Shown: one piece after another, positions 25,568 to 33,762 of the stretch
Numbering within the stretch: position 1 is the stretch's first letter
How the letters are laid out: each line of letters starts with the position of its first letter
NCBI RefSeq assembly: GCF_900128425.1
Contig: NZ_LT635782.1
Location: forward strand, 1,744,476 to 1,808,475
DNA: 64,000 nucleotides
Origin: Anaerococcus urinomassiliensis
GTDB taxonomy: Bacteria; Bacillota; Clostridia; Tissierellales; Peptoniphilaceae
Reading direction: 5' to 3'
Notes under the pieces: model-generated
The model's input: only the letters and a program-made list of their open reading frames with translations
Told to the model about the DNA's origin: nothing
Databases searched by the model: none
Made by a program: the position numbers and the translations under genes

Positions 25568-27127
25568 ATGAAAGAAAAACTACAAAGATTAGGTCAAGCC
25601 CTAATGCAACCGGTTGCGGTTATGCCTCTAGCAGCCCTTCTTTTGGGTATCGGATATTTTATTGACCCTGTTGATTGGGGTGCAGGCTCACCAATAGCAG
25701 CGTTTTTTATTTCTGCTGGTGGAGCAGTTTTAGATAACCTAGGCATACTATTTGCAGTTGGTATAGCATTTGGTATTGCCAAAGAAAACCACGGCGCAAG
25801 TGCTCTAGCTGGTCTTGTAGCATTTTTAACCTTATCAAAGATGCTATCAACAGGAACAGTTGCACAACTTAAATCTCTTGACGTCGAAACATGGACAGCA
25901 AGCGATCCATTTAGAGTTGCGGCATTTGATGCCATCAACAACAAGAACGTCCTTATAGGTATTATATCCGGAGTCTTGGGTGGCAAAGCCTACGATAGGT
26001 TCCACTCAACAAAACTTCCAGACTTCTTAGCATTCTTCTCAGGAAGAAGACTTGTGCCAATTATGGCATCTCTCTATGCATTAATTGCATCAATAATTCT
26101 AATTTTCCTATGGCCATTCATTTATGCTGGTCTAGTAAAATTTGGTACAGCACTAACAGGAATGGGAGCTCTTGGTGCTGGATTATATGGATTCTTTAAC
26201 AGACTATTGATTCCAACAGGACTTCACCATGCCCTAAACCAAGTATTCTGGTTTGGACTTGCTGATATCAACGATATACCAAATTTCTTAAATAACGTTC
26301 AAGAATCAATCACAGCAACCTATCACCCAGGTATGTACCAAGCAGGATTCTTCCCAATAATGATGTTTGGTTTACCAGGTGCAGCCCTAGCAATTGCTCA
26401 AAGAGCTGATGAAAGCAACAAAAAAGCTACCAAAGCTCTTATGATTGCAGGTGCCCTTGCATCATTTTTAACAGGTGTAACAGAGCCACTAGAATTTGCT
26501 TTTATGTTCGTAGCTCCTCAACTTTACCTAGTACACGCACTACTAACAGGTATTTCAGTATTCTTAGCAGCGCAACTAAAAGCATATGCAGGATTTGGAT
26601 TCTCAGCTGGACTTATAGACTTACTACTATCATCAAAAAACCCAATGGCACAAAAAATTTGGATATTACTTGTAATGGGACTAGTATTCTTTGCAATCTA
26701 TTACTTCTTATTTAAGACTTTAATAGAAAAATGGGATATAGCTACTCCAGGTAGAAGCTCAAAAGCTCAAAAAAGTGAAAACAAGGCAAGAGTTATAGAA
26801 ACCGAAGATAAGGGTAGGGTTTCAACAAGTGATAAAACAGCTGACCAAGAAGCTAAAGAACAACAAGCCACTGTAAAAGGATCATATGCTGATACAGCAA
26901 AGGTAATTTTACAAGGCCTAGGCGGAGCAGAAAATATTGATACAACAAGCTATTGTACAACAAGACTACGTCTAACAGTAAATGATCCAGCAAAAGTAAA
27001 TGACGATAAAATCAAAGAAGCTGGCGTTGCAGGAATTATGAAACCAGGTCCAAAAGCAGTCCAAGTAATCATAGGACCACAAGTTCAAGCAGTATACGAT
27101 GAATTTGTAAAACTTTTGGGTAAGTAA
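25568..27127 (+). CDS. PTS glucose/N-acetylglucosamine-type EIICB
   Basis: A 519-residue membrane transporter-phosphotransferase. The EIIC domain spans ~1-390 (start QRLGQALMQPVAVMPLAALL; GITYCTEPLEF-like segment here GVTEPLEFAFMFVAP). A hydrophilic linker covers ~390-435. The EIIB domain at ~437-519 carries the phosphorylated Cys in TTSYCTTRLRL. There is no EIIA domain, so an EIIA must come from elsewhere. NagE-like features favour GlcNAc or glucose; specificity is not proven. AGGAGGTAGTT precedes the ATG. The terminator after it is split by an IS. Confidence 0.88.
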   Translation: MKEKLQRLGQALMQPVAVMPLAALLLGIGYFIDPVDWGAGSPIAAFFISAGGAVLDNLGILFAVGIAFGIAKENHGASALAGLVAFLTLSKMLSTGTVAQLKSLDVETWTASDPFRVAAFDAINNKNVLIGIISGVLGGKAYDRFHSTKLPDFLAFFSGRRLVPIMASLYALIASIILIFLWPFIYAGLVKFGTALTGMGALGAGLYGFFNRLLIPTGLHHALNQVFWFGLADINDIPNFLNNVQESITATYHPGMYQAGFFPIMMFGLPGAALAIAQRADESNKKATKALMIAGALASFLTGVTEPLEFAFMFVAPQLYLVHALLTGISVFLAAQLKAYAGFGFSAGLIDLLLSSKNPMAQKIWILLVMGLVFFAIYYFLFKTLIEKWDIATPGRSSKAQKSENKARVIETEDKGRVSTSDKTADQEAKEQQATVKGSYADTAKVILQGLGGAENIDTTSYCTTRLRLTVNDPAKVNDDKIKEAGVAGIMKPGPKAVQVIIGPQVQAVYDEFVKLLGK

Positions 27128-27133
27128 TAACTG

Positions 27134-27147
27134 AAAATCAGCAGGCT
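27134..27147 (+). terminator. Left half of the EIICB terminator (interrupted)
   Basis: AAAATCAGCAGGCT pairs with AGCTTGCTGATTTT at 28621-28634 (13 Watson-Crick pairs plus one G-U). The two halves are separated by the IS3-family element; without it they would be 2-3 bases apart and followed by T residues. Confidence 0.85.
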
Positions 27148-27196
27148 AATGATATGTACCCTCTTTACTGGACAAACCAGTAAGGAGGGTATTTTT

Positions 27197-27763
27197 ATGA
27201 AATATAGTTATGAATTCAAAAAAGAATGCGTACAATTGTATAGAGAAGGTAAATGGCCTGATACACCTGAAGGAGCTAAAGAAAAAAACTTTCATGATTC
27301 AATTAGAACATGGTTTAAGTTAGAAGAACTTCATGGACCAGAAATTTTAAAACACGGAAATAATATTAATTGGACTGCTGATGAGAAATTAGAAATGATA
27401 TCTAAAGTGTTAGCTGGAAATTCCATAAAATCTATAGCAATCGAAAATGGAATCAATGATGGACAACTTTATTCATGGGTTAACAAGTATAAAAATTATG
27501 GATATAATGGTCTTGTGAATAAAAAGAAAGGCCGTAAATCTAAAAATACAAGTATGAAAAATAATAATAACCATAAAGCAAAAGAACTTAATGAATCTGA
27601 AAGAGAAGAACTAATAAAACTTAGAGCAGAAAATGAATATATAAAAGCAGAAAACGAAATAATAAAAAAAGAGATCGCCTTGAGAGAAGAACGTTACGCT
27701 GCGCAACTCAAGGCGAAAAAGCAGCGATTGTCAAAGAACTCAAAGAAGAAGGATACAGACTAA
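27197..27763 (+). CDS. IS3-family transposase OrfA
   Basis: 188 residues: a first helix-turn-helix near the N-terminus (YSYEFKKECVQLYREGKWP), a second (EKLEMISKVLAGNSIKSIAI…), then a basic stretch and a leucine-zipper-like coiled coil (ESEREELIKLRAENEYIKAE). It binds the ends and dimerises. The ATG at 27197 follows AAGGAGGG; an earlier in-frame ATG overlaps the IS end. Its last codons overlap the OrfB frame, where -1 frameshifting makes the OrfAB transposase. Confidence 0.92.
   Translation: MKYSYEFKKECVQLYREGKWPDTPEGAKEKNFHDSIRTWFKLEELHGPEILKHGNNINWTADEKLEMISKVLAGNSIKSIAIENGINDGQLYSWVNKYKNYGYNGLVNKKKGRKSKNTSMKNNNNHKAKELNESEREELIKLRAENEYIKAENEIIKKEIALREERYAAQLKAKKQRLSKNSKKKDTD
27715..27721 (+). 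other. Probable -1 ribosomal frameshift site of the IS
   Basis: G AAA AAG in the OrfA frame. A -1 shift here reads GEKAAIVKELKEEGYRLKYL and joins OrfB in frame upstream of its first ATG, as in other IS3-family elements. Confidence 0.65.
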
Positions 27764-27786
27764 AATATCTTTTAAAAGCTATTGAT

Positions 27787-28581
27787 ATGCCAAGATCAAC
27801 ATACTATTTTGAAATAAACAAAGTTGATAATATAAAGATTAAGAATAGTCATATTGCAGATAAAATAACTCAAATATTTAACTTACACAAAGGAAGATAT
27901 GGAGTAAGAAGAGTATATATGGATCTGATAAATCAAGGTTATGTCATAAATCATAAAAGAGTTCAAAGAATAATGCATGAGCTAAAACTATTTGGAAAAA
28001 GATCTAAGGAAAAATATCACTCATATAAGGGGAAGGTAGGTAAAGTAGCAGATAATATAATAAATAGAGATTTCAAGGCAGATAGACCTCTACAAAAATG
28101 GACTACTGATGTGTCAGAATTTAAATTCTCTTGGGGTAAGTGCTACATATCTCCAATACTTGATATGTATACCAATGAGATTATTTCTTACGACCTATCC
28201 TTAAGTCCTAACTTAAATCAGATATCAAATATGTTAGAAAAAGCATTTAACAAATTTCCGAAACTAAATAATCTGATACTACATTCAGATCAAGGATGGC
28301 AATACCAACATAAATACTATGTGAATGAGCTTAAAAAACATGGTATAAGACAATCAATGTCAAGGAAGGGAAATTGCTATGATAACTCCATTATGGAGAC
28401 ATTCTTTGGAAGATTAAAAAATGAAATTTATTATGGTTATGAAAAGAGCTATAGCTCTTTTGAAGAATTTTCGAGAGCAATAGAGGAATATATTGATTAT
28501 TACAATAACGAGAGAATTCAATCCAAAACAAAATGGATGCCACCTACAAAGTATAGGTTAGCATCCACTACAATTAGTTAA
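27787..28581 (+). CDS. IS3-family transposase OrfB (DDE integrase domain)
   Basis: 264 residues from the first ATG. An HTH_21 region (HKGRYGVRRVYMDLINQGY) is followed by the rve catalytic core: Asp in KWTTDVSEF, Asp in LILHSDQGWQYQ, and Glu in GNCYDNSIMETFFGRLKNE (D-D-35-E spacing), ending YYNNERIQSKTKWMPP. It is produced mainly as an OrfAB fusion. Confidence 0.94.
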   Translation: MPRSTYYFEINKVDNIKIKNSHIADKITQIFNLHKGRYGVRRVYMDLINQGYVINHKRVQRIMHELKLFGKRSKEKYHSYKGKVGKVADNIINRDFKADRPLQKWTTDVSEFKFSWGKCYISPILDMYTNEIISYDLSLSPNLNQISNMLEKAFNKFPKLNNLILHSDQGWQYQHKYYVNELKKHGIRQSMSRKGNCYDNSIMETFFGRLKNEIYYGYEKSYSSFEEFSRAIEEYIDYYNNERIQSKTKWMPPTKYRLASTTIS

Positions 28582-28620
28582 TTAAAATATTGTGTCCAGG
28601 TTTATGGGTACACATCATAA

Positions 28621-28637
28621 AGCTTGCTGATTTTTTT
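28621..28637 (+). terminator. Right half of the EIICB terminator (displaced by the IS)
   Basis: AGCTTGCTGATTTT followed by further T residues; it complements 27134-27147. After the insertion it cannot pair locally with its other arm. Confidence 0.85.
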
Positions 28638-28658
28638 ATAAAACAAAAGGAGGAGAAA

Positions 28659-29585
28659 ATGAAAAGATTATTAAACTACCAAGGCAAAGACTACCTCAAA
28701 GCTAGCCCTATGGAACTAAAACAAGCCATACTAGCATCAGAAGGCAGGGTAATAGTATCAGAATCAGTAGTATCATCCCAACCATACATTGGAGGCCTTA
28801 CAAACGCTGAAATAGAAAGAGCCTTTGGAGCAGACATACTACTATTAAATGCCCTAGACCTAGAAAATCCAACAATAAACGGAGTCCCAGAAGAAGCATC
28901 AAATCACTTAGCATGGCTAAAACGCGCAACATCAAGGCCCCTAGGAGTGAACCTAGAACCTGTAGATACTAATGCAGCAATGACCCAAAGTAGAGAAGAA
29001 CTACCAGCTGGTAGGATAGCATCCATAAAAAACTACAAATTAGCAAATGATCTCGGCCTAGATCTCATATGCCTAACAGGCAACCCAGGAACAGGAGTAA
29101 CTAATAGCCAAATACTAGAATCCATAAAAGAAGCCAAAGAGAACTTCAAAGGACTTATCATAGCTGGCAAAATGCACGCAGCAGGAACTGACGGACCAGT
29201 AATGAACCTAGAAATAGCCAAAGATTTCATAAAAGCAGGCACAGACATACTCCTAGTACCAGCCCCATACACTGTTCCACACTTTAACGAAGATGACCTA
29301 AAAGAGATAGCAGACTATGTCTACGATTACAACACTGACAAAGACATAGAAGAAAAAGTCCTCATAATGTCTGCCATAGGCACCAGCCAAGAAACAAGCG
29401 ATGAAGACACCATAAGACAAATCGCCCTAGCAGCAAAATCAAATGGCGCCCACCTCCAACACATAGGAGACGCCATGAACGGCATATCCCTACCAGAAAA
29501 TATCTACACCATGGGAGTAGCCATCAGAGGAGTAAGATGGCAAATGTACCAAATGAGCTCTAGTAACTATAGGAATGTAGAATAG
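28659..29585 (+). CDS. DUF7916-like TIM-barrel protein next to a PTS gene
   Basis: 308 residues, cytoplasmic. Repeated beta-alpha units (GRVIVSESVVSSQPY, RPLGVNLEPVD, LDLICLTGNPGTGVTN, LIIAGKMHAAGTDGP, TDILLVPAPYTVPH) suggest a TIM barrel of the PEP mutase/phosphosugar-enzyme type. Homologues are often annotated as haloacid-dehalogenase-like or DUF7916 and sit beside PTS genes. The catalytic activity is not known to me. The ATG at 28659 follows AAAGGAGGAG; an upstream in-frame ATG at 28590 falls inside the IS end and is rejected. It was probably transcribed with or after the EIICB gene before the IS insertion. Confidence 0.72.
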   Translation: MKRLLNYQGKDYLKASPMELKQAILASEGRVIVSESVVSSQPYIGGLTNAEIERAFGADILLLNALDLENPTINGVPEEASNHLAWLKRATSRPLGVNLEPVDTNAAMTQSREELPAGRIASIKNYKLANDLGLDLICLTGNPGTGVTNSQILESIKEAKENFKGLIIAGKMHAAGTDGPVMNLEIAKDFIKAGTDILLVPAPYTVPHFNEDDLKEIADYVYDYNTDKDIEEKVLIMSAIGTSQETSDEDTIRQIALAAKSNGAHLQHIGDAMNGISLPENIYTMGVAIRGVRWQMYQMSSSNYRNVE

Positions 29586-29609
29586 AGTTTGTTTTCTATA
29601 AATATATGC

Positions 29610-29640
29610 TATAATAAAAACGCCACTTTATTAAGTGGTG
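29610..29640 (+). promoter_or_regulatory. Promoter and 5' stem-loop of the Fst-like toxin mRNA
   Basis: Extended -10 TGC-TATAAT (29610-29615) with a weak TTTGTT-type -35. The predicted start falls at ~29621, where an 8-bp stem-loop (CGCCACTT/AAGTGGTG, loop TATT) forms the very 5' end of the transcript. Confidence 0.65.
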
Positions 29641-29657
29641 TTAGGGGGTGATATGAA

Positions 29658-29750
29658 ATGTCATCGTCAGTTGTGGAAAATTTTATTTTTCCTCTCCTAG
29701 TCGGGATTATACTTTTGATTATATCAAGGTATGTAGATTCCAAAAACTAG
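29658..29750 (+). CDS. Fst/par-like type I toxin peptide
   Basis: A 30-residue peptide with one hydrophobic span and a charged end. Its core IFPLLVGIILLIISRYVD closely follows the pattern of the Fst toxin of plasmid pAD1 (core IAPIFVGLVLEMISRVLD, recalled): P-x-x-VG-x-x-L then I-S-R-x-x-D. The ribosome site AGGGGGTGAT ends ~7 bases before the ATG. Such peptides insert in the membrane and kill or stall cells when the antisense RNA is lost. The surrounding sequence has the other par elements: 5' stem-loop, a shared convergent terminator, and direct repeats. It is too small for usual gene callers. Confidence 0.82.
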   Translation: MSSSVVENFIFPLLVGIILLIISRYVDSKN

Positions 29751-29755
29751 GTAAA

Positions 29756-29790
29756 GAAAAAGACAGTAGTTCGTACCTACTGTCTTTTTT
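29756..29790. terminator. Bidirectional terminator shared by toxin mRNA and antitoxin RNA
   Basis: An A-run, GACAGTAG-loop-CTACTGTC and a T-run make an intrinsic terminator that works in both directions, the hallmark of par loci where the two RNAs converge and overlap. Confidence 0.9.
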
Positions 29791-29859
29791 AATGAGTAAT
29801 ACTACTCTATCATCGTCAGTATCCTTGTTCCCAAGGGCTTTATAGAGGTGGCATCTCTT
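29757..29859 (-). ncRNA. Probable antisense RNA antitoxin (RNA II of a par-like module)
   Basis: A minus-strand promoter, TTGAAA (29888-29893), 16-base spacer, TATAAT (29866-29871), would start a ~100-nt RNA ending in the shared terminator. It contains the complement of TCATCGTCAGT (29810-29820), identical to 29661-29671 at the toxin start codon, and a weaker second repeat (CTTTAT-N2-AG, 29838-29847) matching the toxin 5' stem-loop. These give trans pairing at the toxin translation start plus full pairing at the terminator, as described for pAD1 par. Confidence 0.75.
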
Positions 29860-29960
29860 AATATTATTATAAGTCAACTATTCAAATTTTCAATACTCGA
29901 TTGAGTTTGAATCTTAATAAAATAATATTTTGTGATTATTATAAAAATACTGTGATCTTA

Positions 29961-31331
29961 TTACAGCACATCAATCTTATTTCTAATATCCCTCTTTAGC
30001 ATCCATATACACAAGATGGAGTTTAAGAATTCTGCTATGAAAAATGACCACCAGGCTAGTTTTAGGTTGCCTGTTAGGGATAGGACGTAGAATATTGGTA
30101 CTAGTATTATAAATTGTCTGAGGAATGATTGGAGTATTGCTATTTGCCAGTTTCCTAAGGATTGGAAGACTCCACCTACTGCTACTACTGATGGGATTGC
30201 TACAAAGTAGGATAGGCTTACTATGCGCATCATTGGCACTCCTATTTCTATCATTGTTTCTGTTGCGTTAAAGAGGCCTAAAAGTTGTTCTGGCCATATC
30301 CACATTACTAGTATGGATATGGATACTAGGGCAAAGGAGCTTTTCATTGCAAGGCTTATGGCTTCTTTTATTCTTTCCTTTTTCCTTGCCCCAAAGTTGT
30401 AGGCCACTATGGTTGTAAGGGCGTTTGATATGCCTATGACTGGCAAGAAGGCAAATGATTGGAATTTAAACATTACCCCGTAGGCTGCTATGGCTGATGA
30501 TCCAAATTTGTTTAGGATTTGGTTTAGGACAAATACTACTATGGATCCTATGGTTGACATAACTATGGATGGGATTCCTATCCAAAATATTTGTTTGACT
30601 ATGTCAGCGTGCAATTTGAACTTATCTGATGTAAATTTGATTTCCTTGTTTTTTGTCTTGTTGAAGTATAGGCCTATCAAAGATCCACCGACTTGGCCTA
30701 GGACTGTGGCTATTGCTGCTCCCTTTACTTCAAGCCTTGGAAATCCAAATAGGCCAAAGATTAAAATTGGGTCCAGGATTATGTTTAGGACAGCTCCTGA
30801 TATTTGGGTTATCATCGTATAGTTGGTTAATGATGTGGCTTGGAGGAGCTTTTCTGCGAGTATTTGAAAGAATATGCCGGCAGAAAATATGGTCACTATG
30901 TATAGGTACTCTTTGGTATAAGTAGTGACTATTTCATTTTGTTTTTGGGCTAGGGCATATGAATTGGTAAATAACAATCCAAGGATTGCAAATACTACTG
31001 ATAGGATTATGGCAAGGATGACTCCGTGCCTGGCAACAGAGCCTACCCTATCTCTATTGTTTTCTCCCAAGAACCTACTTAATAGTGCTGAAGATCCTAC
31101 TCCTATACCTACTCCAAAGGCTATTAGGATATTTTGTACTGGAAATGCAAGGGATACTGCTGTTAGGGCTTCTTCTGAGATTTGTGCTACGAAGATTGAG
31201 TCCACTACGTTATAGATTGATTGTACTAGCATAGAGATTACCATAGGTATGGACATCTCCAAGAGAAGTTTGCCTACAGGCATGGTTCCCATTTTGTTTT
31301 CTTTTATTTGTATATCTTGTATGTCTGTCAT
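29961..31331 (-). CDS. MATE-family multidrug/Na+ efflux transporter
   Basis: A 456-residue inner-membrane antiporter with 12 hydrophobic spans in two homologous halves. The start MGTMPVGKLLLEMSIPMVISM and YNVVDSIFVAQIS segments, and GVGIGVGSSALLSRFLGE, are typical of the DinF/NorM-related Firmicute group. The ATG at 31331 (MTDIQD) is preferred over the one at 31367 because GGAGAAATT precedes it. It is monocistronic; substrate unknown. Confidence 0.92.
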   Translation of the reverse strand: MTDIQDIQIKENKMGTMPVGKLLLEMSIPMVISMLVQSIYNVVDSIFVAQISEEALTAVSLAFPVQNILIAFGVGIGVGSSALLSRFLGENNRDRVGSVARHGVILAIILSVVFAILGLLFTNSYALAQKQNEIVTTYTKEYLYIVTIFSAGIFFQILAEKLLQATSLTNYTMITQISGAVLNIILDPILIFGLFGFPRLEVKGAAIATVLGQVGGSLIGLYFNKTKNKEIKFTSDKFKLHADIVKQIFWIGIPSIVMSTIGSIVVFVLNQILNKFGSSAIAAYGVMFKFQSFAFLPVIGISNALTTIVAYNFGARKKERIKEAISLAMKSSFALVSISILVMWIWPEQLLGLFNATETMIEIGVPMMRIVSLSYFVAIPSVVAVGGVFQSLGNWQIAILQSFLRQFIILVPIFYVLSLTGNLKLAWWSFFIAEFLNSILCIWMLKRDIRNKIDVL

Positions 31332-31413
31332 AATTTCTCCACTAATTTTTTGTATAAGCTTATACAATAAACCATTTAGTAAAATTCTGTCAAGATGTTT
31401 TATGCTTTAAAGC

Positions 31414-31443
31414 AAAAATCCCAGGAAATTATCCTAGGATTTT
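31414..31443 (-). terminator. Terminator of thrS
   Basis: AAAATCC/GGATTTT outer and AGGA/TCCT inner stems separated by a C-A mismatch, with a T-run on the minus strand, 16 bases after the thrS stop. Confidence 0.8.
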
Positions 31444-31458
31444 CAGCTTATCATCCAA

Positions 31459-33381
31459 TTAAAATGCTGATTTTACTGATTTTGTTTTGCTTTCTTCTGA
31501 TATTTTTTCGATAAATTCTTCTAAGCTTACTTCTGGTGTTTCTTCACCATCTCTATTTCTTACTGTTAGTAGTTTTGAACTTTCTTCCTTTTCTCCTACT
31601 ACTAACATATAGTTTGCACGCATTAATTGTGCTTGGCGGATCTTATATCCTACTCCCTCGCTTCTTCCATCAACCTTTACCCTAAATCCAGCTTCTTTGA
31701 TTTTGTCTTTAAGGTCATAGGCTGTGTCTAAGAATTTGTCGCTTACCGGAATAATTACTACTTGTTCTGGGTTAATCCATAGTGGGAATCTTCCTGCAAA
31801 GTGTTCTGTTAGTACTCCTATAAATCTTTCTATTGATCCTAGTAGGGCTCTGTGAAGCATTACTGGTCTTTTCTTCTCACCATCTTCATCTACATATGTT
31901 AAGTCAAAGTTTTGTGGTAATTGGAAGTCTAGTTGGATTGTTCCACATTGCCATTCTCTTTTGGCTGCATCTAGGAGGTGGAAGTCAATCTTTGGTCCGT
32001 AGAATGCACCATCGCCTGGGTTTAATTCATAAGCGATGCCACGTTCTTCAAGGGCTGCCTTTAGTTGTTCTTCCGCAAAGTCCCAATCTTCTAATTCTCC
32101 CATATAGTCATCTGGTCTTGTTGATAGTTCAAGTGTATATTCGAAACCAAATGTTGAGTAGAGTAGGTCTGCAAGGTCAATCATTCTGTAAACTTCTTCT
32201 TTGATTTGGCTTGGCAAACAATATACGTGGGCATCGTCTTGGGTAAATGTTCTTACTCTGAATAGTCCATGTAGGGTTCCTGATAGTTCGTGTCTGTGAA
32301 CTTGGCCAAATTCTGCAAGTCTGATTGGTAGGTCTCTATATGAATGTTGGTTAGATGCGTAGGTCAAAACTGATCCTGGGCAGTTCATTGGTTTTATAGC
32401 ATAGTCTTCTTCGTCAATTTTTGTGAAGTACATGTTTTCTTTGTAGTGGTCCCAGTGACCTGACTTGTGCCATAGTTCTTCGTTCATGATAAGTGGAGTT
32501 TTGATTTCTCCATATCCACGTTCTTCAAGAACACCTCTCCACCAGTCTAGTAGTTCGTTCATTAAAATCATTCCGTTTGGATGGAAGAATGGGAATCCAG
32601 GTCCTTCTTCGTGGAAGGCAAATAGGTCCATTTCTTTTCCTATCTTTCTGTGGTCACGGCGTTCGATTTCTTTTTGTAATTCTTCCCAGTCACTTAGTTG
32701 GCTAGCTTTTTCAAAGGAAATTCCGTAGATTCTTTGAAGCATTTGGCGGTCAGAGTCACCTCTCCAATATGCGCCAGCAATTGTTTTTAGCTTAACTGCT
32801 TTGATTTTCTTTGTTGATTCAAGGTGTGGACCAGCACATAGGTCTGTAAATACATCCCCCATCTTGTATAGAGTAATCATCTCATCAGCTGGAAGGTCAT
32901 TTATTAGCTCTACCTTGTAGTCTTGGCCTTCTTCTTCAAACATTTTTAGGGCTTCATCTCTTGAGATTTCAACTCTTTCAAGTTTATGGTCATCTTTAGC
33001 AATGGCAAGCATTTCTTTTTCTATTTTTTCAAAGTCTTCTGGTACAAATCTGTGGTCTAATTCCATATCGTAGTAGAATCCATCAGCTACAGCTGGACCT
33101 ATAGCAAATTTAGTATCTGGCCAAAGTTTCTTGATAGCAGCAGCCATAATATGGCTTGTTGTATGCCAGAATATTTCCTTGCCTTCCTTATCTTCAAATT
33201 TTACAACTCTAAAGTCACTATCTTCTGTGATTGGCTCAGCATAACCCATGACTTTGCCATTAACAACGGCTCCAAGAGCAGCTCTGTATAGGCCTTCAGA
33301 AATATCTTTAGTAACTTCTCCAACTTTTACGCCACTTTCATATTCTCTTATCGAATCATCTGGTAATTTAATTTTAATCAT
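31459..33381 (-). CDS. thrS: Threonyl-tRNA synthetase
   Basis: 640 residues, full length. The N-terminal TGS domain (1-60) is followed by the editing/SAD domain (HTTSHIMAAAIKKLWPD, ~73-90), the class II catalytic core (motif 2 FRVRTFTQDDAHVYC; motif 3 region HRALLGSIERFIGVL) and the anticodon-binding domain (~540-640). It charges tRNA-Thr and edits Ser-tRNA-Thr. It is regulated by the T-box leader upstream. Confidence 0.98.
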   Translation of the reverse strand: MIKIKLPDDSIREYESGVKVGEVTKDISEGLYRAALGAVVNGKVMGYAEPITEDSDFRVVKFEDKEGKEIFWHTTSHIMAAAIKKLWPDTKFAIGPAVADGFYYDMELDHRFVPEDFEKIEKEMLAIAKDDHKLERVEISRDEALKMFEEEGQDYKVELINDLPADEMITLYKMGDVFTDLCAGPHLESTKKIKAVKLKTIAGAYWRGDSDRQMLQRIYGISFEKASQLSDWEELQKEIERRDHRKIGKEMDLFAFHEEGPGFPFFHPNGMILMNELLDWWRGVLEERGYGEIKTPLIMNEELWHKSGHWDHYKENMYFTKIDEEDYAIKPMNCPGSVLTYASNQHSYRDLPIRLAEFGQVHRHELSGTLHGLFRVRTFTQDDAHVYCLPSQIKEEVYRMIDLADLLYSTFGFEYTLELSTRPDDYMGELEDWDFAEEQLKAALEERGIAYELNPGDGAFYGPKIDFHLLDAAKREWQCGTIQLDFQLPQNFDLTYVDEDGEKKRPVMLHRALLGSIERFIGVLTEHFAGRFPLWINPEQVVIIPVSDKFLDTAYDLKDKIKEAGFRVKVDGRSEGVGYKIRQAQLMRANYMLVVGEKEESSKLLTVRNRDGEETPEVSLEEFIEKISEESKTKSVKSAF

Positions 33382-33401
33382 AATCTCTCCTTACTTTTTT
33401 T

Positions 33402-33613
33402 CACAAATAAAAAACCGTCCCTTATCGTTTCCGATAAAAGGACGGGTCATATCCGTGGTTCCACCTAATTTTGTTCTCATTAAAGGTCTTAACGCGACCA
33501 GACGTTTTAATTTCTTAAAAAACTCCAGGGTGGTCTTCGACAATTTTCCTTTTAAGACTTCTCAGCAATCGTCTCTCTCTGTAAAAATTCCAATCTCTAC
33601 TGTCCCTATCATT
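33402..33613 (-). promoter_or_regulatory. T-box riboswitch leader of thrS
   Basis: On the minus strand the T-box core AGGTGGAACCACGG lies at 33453-33466, followed by a strong terminator hairpin (CCGTCC/GGACGG with TTATCG/CGATAA, about 33408-33446) and a T-run. Upstream is a long Stem I region with candidate Thr specifier triplets ACC near 33531-33537. A TATAAT at 33620-33625 would start the leader. Uncharged tRNA-Thr should stabilise the antiterminator and allow thrS expression. Confidence 0.92.
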
Positions 33614-33762
33614 GTTAATATTATATAAATTAGTTTACCTTCAAAATGGACTTTTGCAAATTATTATTGATGAGCAATATCTCTGCTTATTAGTTTTATA
33701 TACAAAAACATCTCTGAAAAAATATATTTCGGTTTAGCTAAATGTGTCTATTTATTAGACTA

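Larger units (their letters stand above)
27150..28617 (+). mobile_element. Complete IS3-family insertion sequence
   Basis: 1,468 bp with imperfect terminal inverted repeats: left end TGATATGTACCC then 8 bases then TGGACA; right end, read inward, TGATGTGTACCC then 8 bases then TGGACA. The ends are TG...CA and a 3-bp target duplication TAA flanks it (27147-27149 and 28618-28620). It contains orfA and orfB in the usual IS3 arrangement with a -1 frameshift. All reading frames look intact, so it may be active. Confidence 0.9.

Noticed and set aside
28590..28658. Extended N-terminus of the DUF7916-like protein
   Set aside because: The extra codons lie in the IS right end and split terminator; the ATG at 28659 has a strong ribosome site.
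29653..29700. Alternative ATG at 29653 giving a 15-codon peptide
   Set aside because: It is too close to the ribosome site and yields an unrelated short peptide, whereas the ATG at 29658 gives the Fst-like toxin.
33740..33762. Small GTCTA/TAGAC hairpin after the coiled-coil gene
   Set aside because: The stem is short and AT-rich with no clear T-run, so it is not called as the operon terminator.
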